Positions 16,421 through 25,395 of a stretch of 64,000 bases of DNA are shown here, in pieces; the stretch's first letter is position 1, and each line of letters opens with the position of its first letter. Both the position numbers and the translations under genes were made by a program. The notes under the pieces were generated by a model that was given only the letters and a program-made list of their open reading frames with translations, ran no database searches and had not been told where the DNA came from. The DNA is from Catenisphaera adipataccumulans (GTDB lineage: Bacteria > Bacillota_I > Bacilli_A > Erysipelotrichales > Erysipelotrichaceae): contig NZ_JACHHK010000005.1 of the NCBI RefSeq assembly GCF_014202755.1, forward strand, positions 62,001 through 126,000. Direction: 5' to 3'.

Positions 16421-18396
16421 GGATCGGTATGTTTTCCGATGCTTATTTACCGGATATCAATGGTGTCGTTTCCAGCATCGCTACGCTGAAAGCAGCACTC
16501 GAAAAACTAGGCCATACGGTTTTTGTCATTTCCAACCATAAAGGGGTGGCAGCCGAATACGATGAAGAAAATCATATTCTGCGTCTGCCGGGCATCGAGT
16601 GGAAAAAAATGTACGGTTATAAGATGTCCAGCCCCATTCAGATCGCGGGCGAGGAATACGTGCGGAAAATGGACTTAGATGTCATTCACGTACACACGGA
16701 AGTCGGGATCGGCGTTTTTGCGCGTCAGACAGCCAAAAAACTGCATATCCCTGTCGTGTATACGTACCATACACTGTATGAAGACTACATGCACTATGTG
16801 AATCCGCGTCATATACCGACGATCGATAAATATGGCAAGAAGGCCATCCGCTTTTTTTCCAGACAAGCAGGCAACGGCCCGCAGGCCGTCATTGCTCCAA
16901 GCAATAAAACCAAAAAAGCATTGGAGCGCTATGGCGTGATCACACCCATATATATCGTTCCGACTGGTATTGATTTAAGCGAATTTAAACGGGAAAACCT
17001 GGATGCGGATCGTATCCGTGCCACACGTGCTGCCTGCGGCATGCGCGAAGAAGACCATGTGGTCGTCTTTGTCGGCCGGATCGCGAAGGAAAAATGCATT
17101 GAAATGCCGATCGAATCGTTAAAATATACGCAGGATCGATCCATCAAATTGGTCATTGTCGGCGGCGGTACGGACATGAAATTTTATCAGGATTTGGTGA
17201 AATCTTATGGACTAGAAGATCGTATACACTTTACCGGCCGCATAGATAAGCAGGATATTGCCTACTATTATTCTGCCTTTGATGCATTTGTCTCTGCTTC
17301 ATTGAGCGAGACCCAGGGCATGACTTATCTGGAAGCACTGGCCAGCGAAGTGCCGGTCTTCGGCCGCCGTGACGAAGTGCTCGACGGACTGGTAGAAGAA
17401 GATGTGACCGGCTATTATTTTGATGACGCTCATGAATTGGCGGAAAAATTTGACCGGTTCTTTGCGAAAAGCGAGGCTGAACGCGAAGCGATGCGCCCGG
17501 CATGTCTGGAAAAAACCAAACCGTACGATACAGAACTGTTTGCCAATAAGGTCCTGGCTGTTTATAAACAAGCCATCGATGACTATAACATGGCTTATAT
17601 TGTAGATAAAATGCATTTTCTTGATGATTTTGTCCAACTGACCGTACGTCGCAAACGAAGCAATGCTGAACCAATGAACATCCTGGTGCCGGAGGAAGAT
17701 GTCTATGCGATGAAGATCTCCGTCAACACGATGCTCGACAGCTATTACATTGAAAACTATCTGGCGATGCAGGAATTCTACAAAGCGTTCCGCATCGAAA
17801 AGCGTCGTGTCGCAGCCCAGGATTACACGTGCTATGAAATCAAACGTCACTGTATGATGTATCTGAATCTAGAAGAAGATCTGGCTGATGCCATCGTGGC
17901 GACGTTGAGCGAGCGAAATCTGCTGGATGACCGCAGGTATGCCGAAAACAAAGCAGAAGTCTGGCAGGCTTACGGCATGAGCAAGAAAAAGATCCGGATG
18001 CGCCTGCGGAAAAAAGGTGTGCCGGAAGAATACATCGATCTGGCTGTTGATACGCTGCCGGATGATATTGAGGAAGAAAATGCCAGAAATATGGCCAAAT
18101 CATTGGTCCGTACGATCCATGCGCAGTCGCAGCGAAACGGCCGGCAGAGCCTGATCCGAAAGCTGGTCAATAAAGGATATACGTATGATATAGCTAAAAA
18201 AGCCGGCGAAAGCGTAACATTGGACCTGGATGAAAAGGAAGCGCTGCAGGAAGCGATCGAAAAAGCAAAACGCCTGTATGCCAGCTATGAGGACGAGTCA
18301 AAACGCCTTCAGAAAATTCGTTTATATTGTATGAGAAAGGGATTTACTTCTTCGCAGATCGAAGAAGAATTGGAGAGTGAAGCTACGAATGATTAA
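16417..18396 (+). CDS. Diacylglycerol glucosyltransferase-like GT4 enzyme fused to RecX
   Basis: 659 residues in one uninterrupted frame. Residues 1 to about 395 are a GT4 glycosyltransferase close to 1,2-diacylglycerol 3-glucosyltransferases. It starts MRIGMFSDAYLPDINGV, has the acceptor-side THTEVGIG-like patch near 93-100, and the E-x7-E pair at Glu298 and Glu306. Residues about 465-655 are a complete RecX domain (CYEIKRHCMMYL, then ERNLLDDRRYAEN, then SKKKIRMRLRKKGV, and further three-helix repeats). RecX normally restrains RecA filaments. No stop or frameshift is seen between the parts. ATGA overlap with the upstream gene and an 8-bp overlap with yhaM indicate tight coupling. Confidence 0.88.
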   Translation: MRIGMFSDAYLPDINGVVSSIATLKAALEKLGHTVFVISNHKGVAAEYDEENHILRLPGIEWKKMYGYKMSSPIQIAGEEYVRKMDLDVIHVHTEVGIGVFARQTAKKLHIPVVYTYHTLYEDYMHYVNPRHIPTIDKYGKKAIRFFSRQAGNGPQAVIAPSNKTKKALERYGVITPIYIVPTGIDLSEFKRENLDADRIRATRAACGMREEDHVVVFVGRIAKEKCIEMPIESLKYTQDRSIKLVIVGGGTDMKFYQDLVKSYGLEDRIHFTGRIDKQDIAYYYSAFDAFVSASLSETQGMTYLEALASEVPVFGRRDEVLDGLVEEDVTGYYFDDAHELAEKFDRFFAKSEAEREAMRPACLEKTKPYDTELFANKVLAVYKQAIDDYNMAYIVDKMHFLDDFVQLTVRRKRSNAEPMNILVPEEDVYAMKISVNTMLDSYYIENYLAMQEFYKAFRIEKRRVAAQDYTCYEIKRHCMMYLNLEEDLADAIVATLSERNLLDDRRYAENKAEVWQAYGMSKKKIRMRLRKKGVPEEYIDLAVDTLPDDIEEENARNMAKSLVRTIHAQSQRNGRQSLIRKLVNKGYTYDIAKKAGESVTLDLDEKEALQEAIEKAKRLYASYEDESKRLQKIRLYCMRKGFTSSQIEEELESEATND

Positions 18397-19324
18397 AGAT
18401 ATTCATGAGGAAGGAAAAATCAAAATAAACGCATTGATCACGAAATGCGATGTGGGAAAGACAGCCAAAGGCAACCCGTATTTATCCATGACTCTGCAGG
18501 ATGCCAGCGGCATTCTGGATACGAAGTATTGGAATCTGACCGAAGAGCAGATCAAGACTTTGCATGTCGGTATGGTCGTGGAAGCCGTTGGTGATGTGAT
18601 TTTCTACCGCAATGCCTTTCAGCTGCGTGTTCATAAAATGCATGAACTGCCGGATGAAAAGATCACGGACTATGTCCGCCGGGCTCCGGAAAGCGATGTC
18701 CAGCTGCATCAGGATGTTGCAGATCTGCTGAATCAGATGAATGATGAAACGTTGTACATGATTACTTCAACGATATTGGAACGTTATGAGGAAACGTTCT
18801 ATACCTATCCGGCCGCAACCAAGAATCATCATAACTATGTCGGCGGCCTGGCTTTTCATTCCGTGACCATGGCAAAGGAAGCCCTGGAGATCTGCGGCCA
18901 TTATCCATGGCTGAACCAGGATCTGCTGATTGCCGGATGCCTGCTGCACGATGTGGGCAAGACCATCGAATTGTCGGATCCTGTCCTGCCGGAATATACG
19001 ATTAAAGGCAACTTGATCGGCCACATCAGTCTGGTCTACAACATCATTCACGATACAGCGAAAGAACTGCACGTAGATGAACAGGAAAACGTCATGCTTC
19101 TGGAGCATATGATCCTGTCTCATCATGGCAAGCATGAATTCGGTTCGCCGGTGCTGCCGATGATCCCGGAAGCGGAAGTGCTGACCTTATTGGACAATTT
19201 AGATTCACGTATGTTCATGATGAAACAGAGCCTGGATGCGACCAAGCCGGGAGAGATCGGACCGCGGGTCTTTGCGCTGGAAAACCGTATGATCTATCAT
19301 GCCGGCAAGGAGGAAGACCAATGA
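18389..19324 (+). CDS. yhaM: 3'-5' exoribonuclease YhaM
   Basis: 311 residues from ATG 18389; a GTG at 18377 is possible but too close to GGAG. The N-terminal OB fold (about 8-90) matches the nucleic-acid-binding domain of YhaM. The C-terminal HD domain has HNYVGGLAFHSVTM and LLHDVGK with the metal-binding His-Asp pair. YhaM is a Gram-positive Mn-dependent 3'-5' exonuclease acting on short single-stranded RNA or DNA. Its start overlaps the glycosyltransferase-RecX stop. Confidence 0.92.
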   Translation: MIKDIHEEGKIKINALITKCDVGKTAKGNPYLSMTLQDASGILDTKYWNLTEEQIKTLHVGMVVEAVGDVIFYRNAFQLRVHKMHELPDEKITDYVRRAPESDVQLHQDVADLLNQMNDETLYMITSTILERYEETFYTYPAATKNHHNYVGGLAFHSVTMAKEALEICGHYPWLNQDLLIAGCLLHDVGKTIELSDPVLPEYTIKGNLIGHISLVYNIIHDTAKELHVDEQENVMLLEHMILSHHGKHEFGSPVLPMIPEAEVLTLLDNLDSRMFMMKQSLDATKPGEIGPRVFALENRMIYHAGKEEDQ

Positions 19325-20622
19325 AAGTAGGCTTTGTTTCTTTGGGATGCTGCAAAAACCTCGTCGATTCGGAACAGATCCTGGCGATGTTAAAAAGCGA
19401 AGGCCATGAGATCGTCGGCGATCCGAAACAAGCCGAAGCGATCCTGATCAATACCTGCGGCTTTATTGTGCCGGCAAAAGAAGAATCGCTGAAGACGATC
19501 TTTGAAATGGCGCAGTATAAGAAAAAGAACTTGAAACGTCTGATCGTCTGCGGTTGTCTGGCCCAGCGTTACCAGCACGAGCTGGAAAAGGAAATTCCGG
19601 AAATCGATGCGGTGATCCCGATCCGCGATTACGACCATTTAGCACAGCGGCTGAAACCGCTGCTGGGGGAAGGCGACCAATCGCTGATGGCAAAAAGCGA
19701 ACGTGTACTTTCGGGCAATCCTTGGCAGGCCTACATCAAAATCAGCGACGGTTGTTCGAATCACTGTGCGTATTGTGCCATTCCATTGATCCGCGGGGAG
19801 CAGAAAAGCCGTCCGATCGAAGATATTCTGAAAGAAGCGGAATTTCTGCAGTCGATCGGTGTCAAAGAACTGACATTGATCGCGCAGGATACGACGAAAT
19901 ATGGTTTAGACAACTATGGCGATTATAAATTGGGCGAACTGATCCGCCGGATCGATGCGCTTGATTTCCACTGGATCCGCATCCTATACATGTATCCGGA
20001 TGAAATCGTAGATGATGTCCTGGAGGCAATGAAAAACAGCCGCCACGTCCTGCCGTATTTTGACATCCCCATGCAGCATGCCAATGACCGTCTGCTGAAA
20101 GCGATGAACCGGCGCGGCACCAAAGCCGATGCGCTTGCCCGCATCAAACAGATCCGTTCGATGTTCCCGGACGCAACGCTGCGTACAACGATGATCGTCG
20201 GATTCCCTGGTGAAAGCGAAGCCGACTTTGAAGAACTGATGGACTTCGTGAAAGAAGTCCGCTGGGATCGTTTCGGCGCGTTCATATTCTCGAAAGAAGA
20301 AGATACACCGGCCTATGACATGATGCCGGAAGTGCCGGCAGAGATTGCTCAGGAACGCCTGGATCGGCTGATGGCGCTGCAGAAAGAAATCTCGCATGAA
20401 AAAAATCAGGAAAAGATCGGCCGTCTGATCGAAGTACTTGTGGAAGAAAAAGATGCGCTGCACAATACGTATCATGGCCGCAGCCGCGCAGATGCGCCGG
20501 ACGGTGTAGACGGACAGGTCATTTTCACAAGTGATCATGATATTGAACCAGGCACATTTGTCATGGTTGAAGTGACCGAAGCACGGGATTACGATTTGGT
20601 GGGAATATGCAGAGAATCGTAG
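19321..20622 (+). CDS. rimO: Ribosomal protein S12 methylthiotransferase RimO
   Basis: 433 residues. The N-terminal UPF0004 domain has three cysteines (SLGCCKN, NTCGF, CGCLAQRY). The radical-SAM core has CSNHCAYCAIP, which binds the second 4Fe-4S cluster. The C-terminal TRAM domain follows. The FVSLGC/DSEQ opening is the RimO rather than MiaB form. It adds a methylthio group to an Asp of ribosomal protein S12. It overlaps yhaM by 4 bp (ATGA). Confidence 0.95.
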   Translation: MKVGFVSLGCCKNLVDSEQILAMLKSEGHEIVGDPKQAEAILINTCGFIVPAKEESLKTIFEMAQYKKKNLKRLIVCGCLAQRYQHELEKEIPEIDAVIPIRDYDHLAQRLKPLLGEGDQSLMAKSERVLSGNPWQAYIKISDGCSNHCAYCAIPLIRGEQKSRPIEDILKEAEFLQSIGVKELTLIAQDTTKYGLDNYGDYKLGELIRRIDALDFHWIRILYMYPDEIVDDVLEAMKNSRHVLPYFDIPMQHANDRLLKAMNRRGTKADALARIKQIRSMFPDATLRTTMIVGFPGESEADFEELMDFVKEVRWDRFGAFIFSKEEDTPAYDMMPEVPAEIAQERLDRLMALQKEISHEKNQEKIGRLIEVLVEEKDALHNTYHGRSRADAPDGVDGQVIFTSDHDIEPGTFVMVEVTEARDYDLVGICRES

Positions 20623-21071
20623 GACTGGATCCGATCGTGCATGATCAGGACCGCATCTTGATCCTGGGATCGATGCCCAGTGAAGAAAGTCTGCGGCAGC
20701 AGGAATATTATGCCAATCCGACGAACCGTTTCTGGAAAGTGCTGGGAACGATTTATCAGATGCCGATCGAAGATTATGATCAGAAAAAGCAGATCCTGAC
20801 CGCTGCGAAGATCTCCCTTTGGGATATTTGTCATTCCTGCACCCGCTATAAAAGCGCGGATGCGACGATCAAAAATGTAGAACCGAATGAAATTCCCGTA
20901 CTGGCAGGAGATAAAAAGATCATCTGCAACGGGAAAACGAGTTATAATACGTTAAAAAAATATTTTCCGGAACTGGCAGAACGCGCGGCTGTCTGTCCTT
21001 CGACATCGGCTGCCAATGCCCGCTTCCGGCTGAATGATTTAATTGAAATCTATCGAAAGGAGCTGCGATGA
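20607..21071 (+). CDS. DNA-deoxyinosine glycosylase (Mug/UDG superfamily)
   Basis: 154 residues. LILGSMPSEESLRQQEYYANP and NRFWKVLG are the hallmark N-terminal motifs of the hypoxanthine-DNA glycosylase branch of the uracil-DNA glycosylase superfamily, and CPSTSAANARF is the second motif. It is predicted to remove hypoxanthine or related deaminated bases from DNA. The start overlaps rimO by 16 bp, and its stop overlaps the dUTPase ATG by 4 bp. The pairing with dUTPase makes sense as nucleotide-pool and DNA-damage control. Confidence 0.88.
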   Translation: MQRIVGLDPIVHDQDRILILGSMPSEESLRQQEYYANPTNRFWKVLGTIYQMPIEDYDQKKQILTAAKISLWDICHSCTRYKSADATIKNVEPNEIPVLAGDKKIICNGKTSYNTLKKYFPELAERAAVCPSTSAANARFRLNDLIEIYRKELR

Positions 21072-21556
21072 AGACACTTTATTGGGCAAAAATAAAACCA
21101 GATGCCATTGTGCCGCAAAAACGCCGCGAAGACGCCGGCTATGATTTGTATCCATGTTTTGAAGAACCATATATGGAAATCAAACCGCATGAAACGAAAA
21201 TGGTTCCGTTAGGCGTAGCCAGTGCGTTTGATGCGGATTACGTGATGATCTTGAAAGAACGCGGATCCACGGGAACCAAAGGCATGGCGCAGCGTGCCGG
21301 TGTCATCGATTCCGGATATCGCGGTGAATACATTGCGCCGGTGACAAATGTGAATGATGTACCGTTACGCATCGTAAAGAAAGAATATATGCCGCAGATG
21401 CCGGAAGGCATGATCCTCTATCCGTATGAAAAAGCCATCTGCCAGGGAGTGCTGTTGAAAATGCCGCATCCCGAATGCAAAGAAATCTCCTATGAAGAAC
21501 TGCAGCAGATGACCTCCAAACGAATGAAAGGCAAGCTGGGCAGTTCGGGAAAATAA
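21068..21556 (+). CDS. dUTP diphosphatase-family protein
   Basis: 162 residues, trimeric dUTPase fold. Motif 1 is DAGYDLYP, motif 2 is KERGSTG (a variant of RSS), motif 3 is GVIDSGYRGEY with the catalytic Asp and uracil-stacking Tyr, and a C-terminal GKLGSSG resembles flexible motif 5. It is slightly longer than minimal dUTPases, with an altered segment between motifs 3 and 5, so dUTP or dCTP/dUTP specificity is not certain. It follows the DNA glycosylase and ends the operon. Confidence 0.85.
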   Translation: MKTLYWAKIKPDAIVPQKRREDAGYDLYPCFEEPYMEIKPHETKMVPLGVASAFDADYVMILKERGSTGTKGMAQRAGVIDSGYRGEYIAPVTNVNDVPLRIVKKEYMPQMPEGMILYPYEKAICQGVLLKMPHPECKEISYEELQQMTSKRMKGKLGSSGK

Positions 21557-21564
21557 ATGTAAAG

Positions 21565-21592
21565 CGACTTCTCCTAGAGAAGTCGTTTTTTT
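21565..21592 (+). terminator. Terminator after the dUTPase gene
   Basis: CGACTTCTC (21565-21573), CTA loop, GAGAAGTCG (21577-21585), then seven Ts. Confidence 0.93.
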
Positions 21593-21655
21593 ATGATCAA
21601 TCGGCTGTTTGGGAAAATCTTATAAGGGGTCTTTAATTTATCTATAACGAAGAGA

Positions 21656-21685
21656 TTGACTTTTATCTGTATTATAGTGTATAAA
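21656..21685 (+). promoter_or_regulatory. Promoter of the cystathionine enzyme/cystine transporter operon
   Basis: TTGACT (21656-21661), 18 bp, TATAAA (21680-21685). The leader to the ATG at 21720 is only about 28 bases, too short for a T-box or S-box. Confidence 0.65.
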
Positions 21686-21719
21686 TCCTATATAAATAGT
21701 ATGAATTAGGAGGGATTGT

Positions 21720-22859
21720 ATGAAATACGCAACATTAGCAATACACGGCGGAGTACGGGCACAGCAGGATGTCAAAGGGGTCAATGTCCCCATTGAATTA
21801 TCTACGACATTTGCCCAGCCGTCTTTATCACAGCCGCAAAAATTTGAATACGCCCGCGGCAACAACCCGACCCGGGCGTATGTGGAGTCCTTGATGGCAG
21901 AGCTGGAGCATGCAAAATACGGTGTGGCTGTCTCCAGCGGCATGGCCGCTACAACATTGGCATTCGGTATCCTAGAACAGGGCGATACTGTCTTACTGAA
22001 CTCGAATGTGTACGGCGGTACGTATCGATATGTTTCGAACTTATTCAAGAGGCATGGCATTGCTTATCATATGGTGCGCGATTTTAACTCTTTGCGCAAA
22101 GAAGATCTAAAAGATGTACGGGCGCTCTTTATCGAAACGCCGAGCAATCCATTGCTTGAAGTATATGACATTGCACATTTGGCCGAATTGGCCCATCAGA
22201 CAGATACCTTGTTGATCGTGGACAATACGTTCATGACTTCCTATTTTCAGCGTCCGCTGGAACTGGGTGCCGATGTGGTCGTTTATTCGGCAACCAAGTA
22301 TTATGGCGGCCACTCGGATGTGATCGCCGGCTTTGTCTTGACCAACAATGACGCATTGAATGAGCAATTTCGCTTTTTACAGAATACCTACGGCGGGATC
22401 TTATCCCCGTTTGATTCGTATTTGATCGCACGGGGAATCAAAACGATGCCGCTGCGGCTGGAAGCATCCCAAAACAATGCGTTGGCGCTGGCAAAAATGT
22501 TAGAAAAAAGCGATGCCGTCGATGCGATCCATTATCCTGGCCTGGCAAGCCATCCCCAACATGAACTGCAGACAAAACAAGCCTCTGGATATGGCGCCGT
22601 CTTTTCGATCCTTTTATCCGAAAAATATGATTTGGATTCATTCTTGGACCATCTGCAGATTTTTGATCTTGCGGTCAGCCTGGGCGGTGTGGAATCGCTG
22701 GTCTGCCGGCCGGCAACGATGACGCATGAATCATATGATCCGGCCCTGCAGAAAGAGATCGGTATTGATCAGCGTTTGATTCGTTTTGCGGTCGGCGTGG
22801 AGGATATAGAAGATTTAAAGGCAGATATTACACAAGCCTTGGAGGAGAGCAGAAAATGA
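21720..22859 (+). CDS. Cystathionine gamma-synthase/lyase family PLP enzyme
   Basis: 379 residues of the Cys/Met metabolism PLP-dependent family. SSGMAATTLAFG binds the cofactor phosphate, and SATKYYGGHSDVIAG carries the PLP-binding Lys. GSTFAQ-type N-terminal and ARGNNPTRAYVE motifs are present. Sequence alone does not separate cystathionine gamma-synthase, gamma-lyase and O-acetylhomoserine sulfhydrylase. Coupling to a cystine-type ABC transporter (4-bp overlap) favours sulfur amino-acid interconversion, and MetA at 6 kb could supply O-acetylhomoserine. Confidence 0.9.
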   Translation: MKYATLAIHGGVRAQQDVKGVNVPIELSTTFAQPSLSQPQKFEYARGNNPTRAYVESLMAELEHAKYGVAVSSGMAATTLAFGILEQGDTVLLNSNVYGGTYRYVSNLFKRHGIAYHMVRDFNSLRKEDLKDVRALFIETPSNPLLEVYDIAHLAELAHQTDTLLIVDNTFMTSYFQRPLELGADVVVYSATKYYGGHSDVIAGFVLTNNDALNEQFRFLQNTYGGILSPFDSYLIARGIKTMPLRLEASQNNALALAKMLEKSDAVDAIHYPGLASHPQHELQTKQASGYGAVFSILLSEKYDLDSFLDHLQIFDLAVSLGGVESLVCRPATMTHESYDPALQKEIGIDQRLIRFAVGVEDIEDLKADITQALEESRK

Positions 22860-23659
22860 AAAATTTACGGAGATTGATCGCTGTCATCACTGCGGTAGTG
22901 CTCGTTCTGCCGCTGGCAGCCAGCGGCGTACAAGCCAAAACCACAAACCAATGGACAGCGATAAAAAAAGAAGGAAAACTCGTTGTGGGAACAGAAAGCG
23001 CCTATTCGCCGTTTGCTTATTATGATGATGACAACAAATTAACGGGATTTGATGTCGAAGTCGCAAAAGCCATCGGCGATGAGCTCGGCCTGGATGTCGA
23101 ATTTGTCACCAGCGATTGGGATGGTTTGATCGCCGGCTTGGATGCAAATAAATATGATGTGGTCATGGACCAGATTTCCATCACCAGCGCGCGCAAGAAG
23201 AAATATGCGTTCAGTACGCCCTACACCTATTCGTATGGTGCACTGATCGTTTCGGAGGATAATGATGATATTGATTCTTTCGATGACTTGGACGGTTTGA
23301 CGACCGCACAGACAACGACATCCAACTGGGGAAAAATGGCAAAAAAGAATGGTGCTACAATCAAAGAAGTATCCGGCTTCAGCGAAGCCATTCAGCTGGT
23401 CGAACAAGGCCGGGCGGATGCAACCATCAACGATAACGTCACCTATTTGGATTATAAAAACCAGCAGCCAGATGCGAAGGTAAAAGTGGCCGCATTGAGC
23501 ACAGATGTCAGCCGCAGTGCTGTGATGATCCGTAAATCTGGTTCATCAACTTTGCGTAAAAAAATCAATGCAGCCCTCAAAAATTTACAAGAAGACGGAA
23601 CATTATCGGAAATTTCCAATAAGTATTTTGGCTCAGATGTCACCCAGGCGGACAGCTAA
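22856..23659 (+). CDS. Amino-acid (probably cystine) ABC transporter substrate-binding protein
   Basis: 267 residues with a signal peptide (about 1-27) and a periplasmic-binding-protein fold (SBP_bac_3). It starts KEGKLVVGTESAYSPFAYYDD and has GFDVEVAKAIGDELG. Its mature N-terminus resembles cystine-binding TcyA/TcyJ. Unusually for a Gram-positive binding protein, I see no lipobox cysteine near the cleavage site (LPLAASGVQAK), so anchoring is unclear. Its gene overlaps the cystathionine enzyme by 4 bp and abuts the permease. Confidence 0.9.
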   Translation: MKNLRRLIAVITAVVLVLPLAASGVQAKTTNQWTAIKKEGKLVVGTESAYSPFAYYDDDNKLTGFDVEVAKAIGDELGLDVEFVTSDWDGLIAGLDANKYDVVMDQISITSARKKKYAFSTPYTYSYGALIVSEDNDDIDSFDDLDGLTTAQTTTSNWGKMAKKNGATIKEVSGFSEAIQLVEQGRADATINDNVTYLDYKNQQPDAKVKVAALSTDVSRSAVMIRKSGSSTLRKKINAALKNLQEDGTLSEISNKYFGSDVTQADS

Positions 23660-24331
23660 ATGAATACAGAAGTTTTGCAGCTTTGGAAAGAATCATTCTG
23701 GACCATCCTGCAGCCAGGCCTGCAGTATACAATTCCTTTAACGTTGGTGTCTTTTGGCCTGGGGCTGCTGATCGCCATTCTTTCCGCCTTATGCCAGGTC
23801 GGCAATGTGAAAGTCTTCAAGCAGATCTTTCAGCTTTATGTATGGATCTTCCGCGGTACGCCGCTGTTGGTGCAGCTGTTTATCGTGTTTTACGGACTGC
23901 CGAACATCGGCATTATGTTGGAGGCGATTCCTTCCGCGATCCTGACATTTTCCTTAAATGTCGGTGCCTATGCTTCCGAGACGATCCGAGGTTCTATTTT
24001 AGCGGTTGATACGGGGCAGAAGGAAGCGGCCTATGCCTGCGGCTTCACATATGCGCAGACAATGTACCATATTGTTTTGCCGCAGGCGATCAAAAATAGT
24101 ATCCCGGCTTTGTTTAATACTTTTATTGGTCTGGTAAAAGACACATCATTAGCAGCGAATATTACCGTCGCTGAGATGTTCCAAGTTACCCAGAATATCG
24201 TGGCGCGGACCTATGAGCCTTTGTGGTTATATATCGAGGTGGCATTTATCTATTTGATTTTCTGTACAGTATTAACACGAGTACAAAAATACATCGAGGC
24301 ACGTTGGAACTTGAAAGAAGGTGCAGTATGA
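23660..24331 (+). CDS. Amino-acid ABC transporter permease (cystine type)
   Basis: 223 residues with about five transmembrane helices, His/Glu/Gln/Arg/opine permease family. The EAA-type loop ETIRGSILAVDTGQKEAAYACG is intact and should contact the ATPase. FRGTPLLVQLF is the usual N-terminal motif. It starts immediately after the binding-protein stop; a clear ribosome-binding site is hard to see (GGCGGACAGC), so it probably relies on coupling. Confidence 0.92.
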   Translation: MNTEVLQLWKESFWTILQPGLQYTIPLTLVSFGLGLLIAILSALCQVGNVKVFKQIFQLYVWIFRGTPLLVQLFIVFYGLPNIGIMLEAIPSAILTFSLNVGAYASETIRGSILAVDTGQKEAAYACGFTYAQTMYHIVLPQAIKNSIPALFNTFIGLVKDTSLAANITVAEMFQVTQNIVARTYEPLWLYIEVAFIYLIFCTVLTRVQKYIEARWNLKEGAV

Positions 24332-25065
24332 TCCAGCTGAAGCAAATTACGAAATCTTTTGGGTCACATAGGATCTTAAAAGGCATCGATCTGCAGGTGG
24401 AAGACGGCCAGACGCTGGCGATCATCGGTCCTTCCGGCTCGGGCAAAAGCACTTTGCTGCGCTGCCTGAATCTCTTGGAAAAACCAGACGGCGGTATCGT
24501 GCAGATCGGCGCCCATCGTTATGACTCTTCCCATATTACCAAAGAAGAAATGTTGGAATTTCGGCGGGCAACGGCCATGGTATTTCAGGGATTCAATCTT
24601 TTTGCGAATCAATCTGTGATCAATAACATCATTTTACCTCTGCGTGTGCGTAAAAAATGCGATAAAGAAAAAGGCCGTGAAATTGCCTTACGTCTGTTAA
24701 AACAAGTAGGGCTTGCCGATAAGGCAGATGCTTATCCCAGCCAATTATCCGGCGGTCAGCAGCAGCGGGTCGCCATTGCCCGCGCTCTGGCCCTGCAGCC
24801 GGAAGTGATCTTGTTTGATGAACCGACCAGTGCACTGGATCCGGAATTGGTCAATGGAGTCCTTGATGTGATCCGTTCGATCCGGTCAGAAACGATGATA
24901 AAAATTATCGTCACGCATGAGATGTCCTTTGCCCGGGATGCTGCGGATGCCGTTATCTTTTTAGAAGACGGACAAATCATCGAACAGGGAAGTGCGCATG
25001 AGGTATTTGATCATCCCAAGCAGGAACGCACAAAAAAATTTTTACAGAATTTTCAGCGCGCATAG
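24328..25065 (+). CDS. Amino-acid ABC transporter ATPase (cystine type)
   Basis: 245 residues from the ATG at 24328, which overlaps the permease TGA. Walker A is GPSGSGKST, signature LSGGQQQRVAIARAL, Walker B VILFDEPTSALDPE, and the H-loop VTHEM. It is a full-length polar-amino-acid ATPase. With the two preceding genes it forms a complete importer, most likely for cystine given the cystathionine enzyme in the same operon. Confidence 0.94.
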   Translation: MIQLKQITKSFGSHRILKGIDLQVEDGQTLAIIGPSGSGKSTLLRCLNLLEKPDGGIVQIGAHRYDSSHITKEEMLEFRRATAMVFQGFNLFANQSVINNIILPLRVRKKCDKEKGREIALRLLKQVGLADKADAYPSQLSGGQQQRVAIARALALQPEVILFDEPTSALDPELVNGVLDVIRSIRSETMIKIIVTHEMSFARDAADAVIFLEDGQIIEQGSAHEVFDHPKQERTKKFLQNFQRA

Positions 25066-25076
25066 CGCTTTTTTTA
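25055..25076 (+). terminator. Terminator of the cystine transporter operon
   Basis: AGCGC (25055-25059), GCATA loop, GCGCT (25065-25069), then seven Ts. The hairpin overlaps the stop codon. Confidence 0.8.
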
Positions 25077-25164
25077 TGTTTAATCGATCGAAAATAATTC
25101 TCAAATCATATCGAAAAGCGAAAAATTGGTTTTGAAAAAAGTGCAGAAATATTACTTAAAATGT

Positions 25165-25193
25165 TTGCATTTGTTTTGTGACTGTGCTATATT
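25165..25193 (+). promoter_or_regulatory. Promoter of the tRNA cluster
   Basis: TTGCAT (25165-25170), 17 bp, TATATT (25188-25193), ending 22 bp before the first tRNA. Confidence 0.75.
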
Positions 25194-25215
25194 TAAAAAG
25201 CACTGAATGTGAAAT

Positions 25216-25292
25216 GCGCCCATAGCTCAATTGGATAGAGCGTTTGACTACGGATCAAAAGGTTGCGGGTTCGACTCCTACTGGGCGCGCCA
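25216..25292 (+). tRNA. tRNA-Arg(ACG)
   Basis: Acceptor GCGCCCA/TGGGCGC, anticodon stem TTTGA/TCAAA with loop CTACGGA giving anticodon ACG. T-arm GCGGGTTCGACTCCT is present, and CCA is encoded at 25290-25292. The A34 is expected to be edited to inosine. Confidence 0.93.
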
Positions 25293-25313
25293 TTTATTTT
25301 TTTTGAAAATAAG

Positions 25314-25390
25314 CGGGACGTAGCACAGCTTGGTAGTGCACCTGATTTGGGATCAGGGGGTCACAGGTTCAAATCCTGCCGTCCCGACCA
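25314..25390 (+). tRNA. tRNA-Pro(TGG)
   Basis: Acceptor CGGGACG/CGTCCCG, anticodon loop TTTGGGA between CCTGA and TCAGG gives TGG. CCA is encoded. Confidence 0.94.
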
Positions 25391-25395
25391 TCTAC

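Noticed and set aside
20607-21071. Uracil-DNA glycosylase proper (UNG family 1)
   Set aside because: The GSMPS and YYANP motifs fit the hypoxanthine-DNA glycosylase branch and not the UNG GQDPYH motif.
21593-21719. Possible T-box or S-box leader before the cystathionine enzyme gene
   Set aside because: A promoter at 21656-21685 leaves only about 30 nt of leader and no conserved T-box or SAM-box motif is visible.
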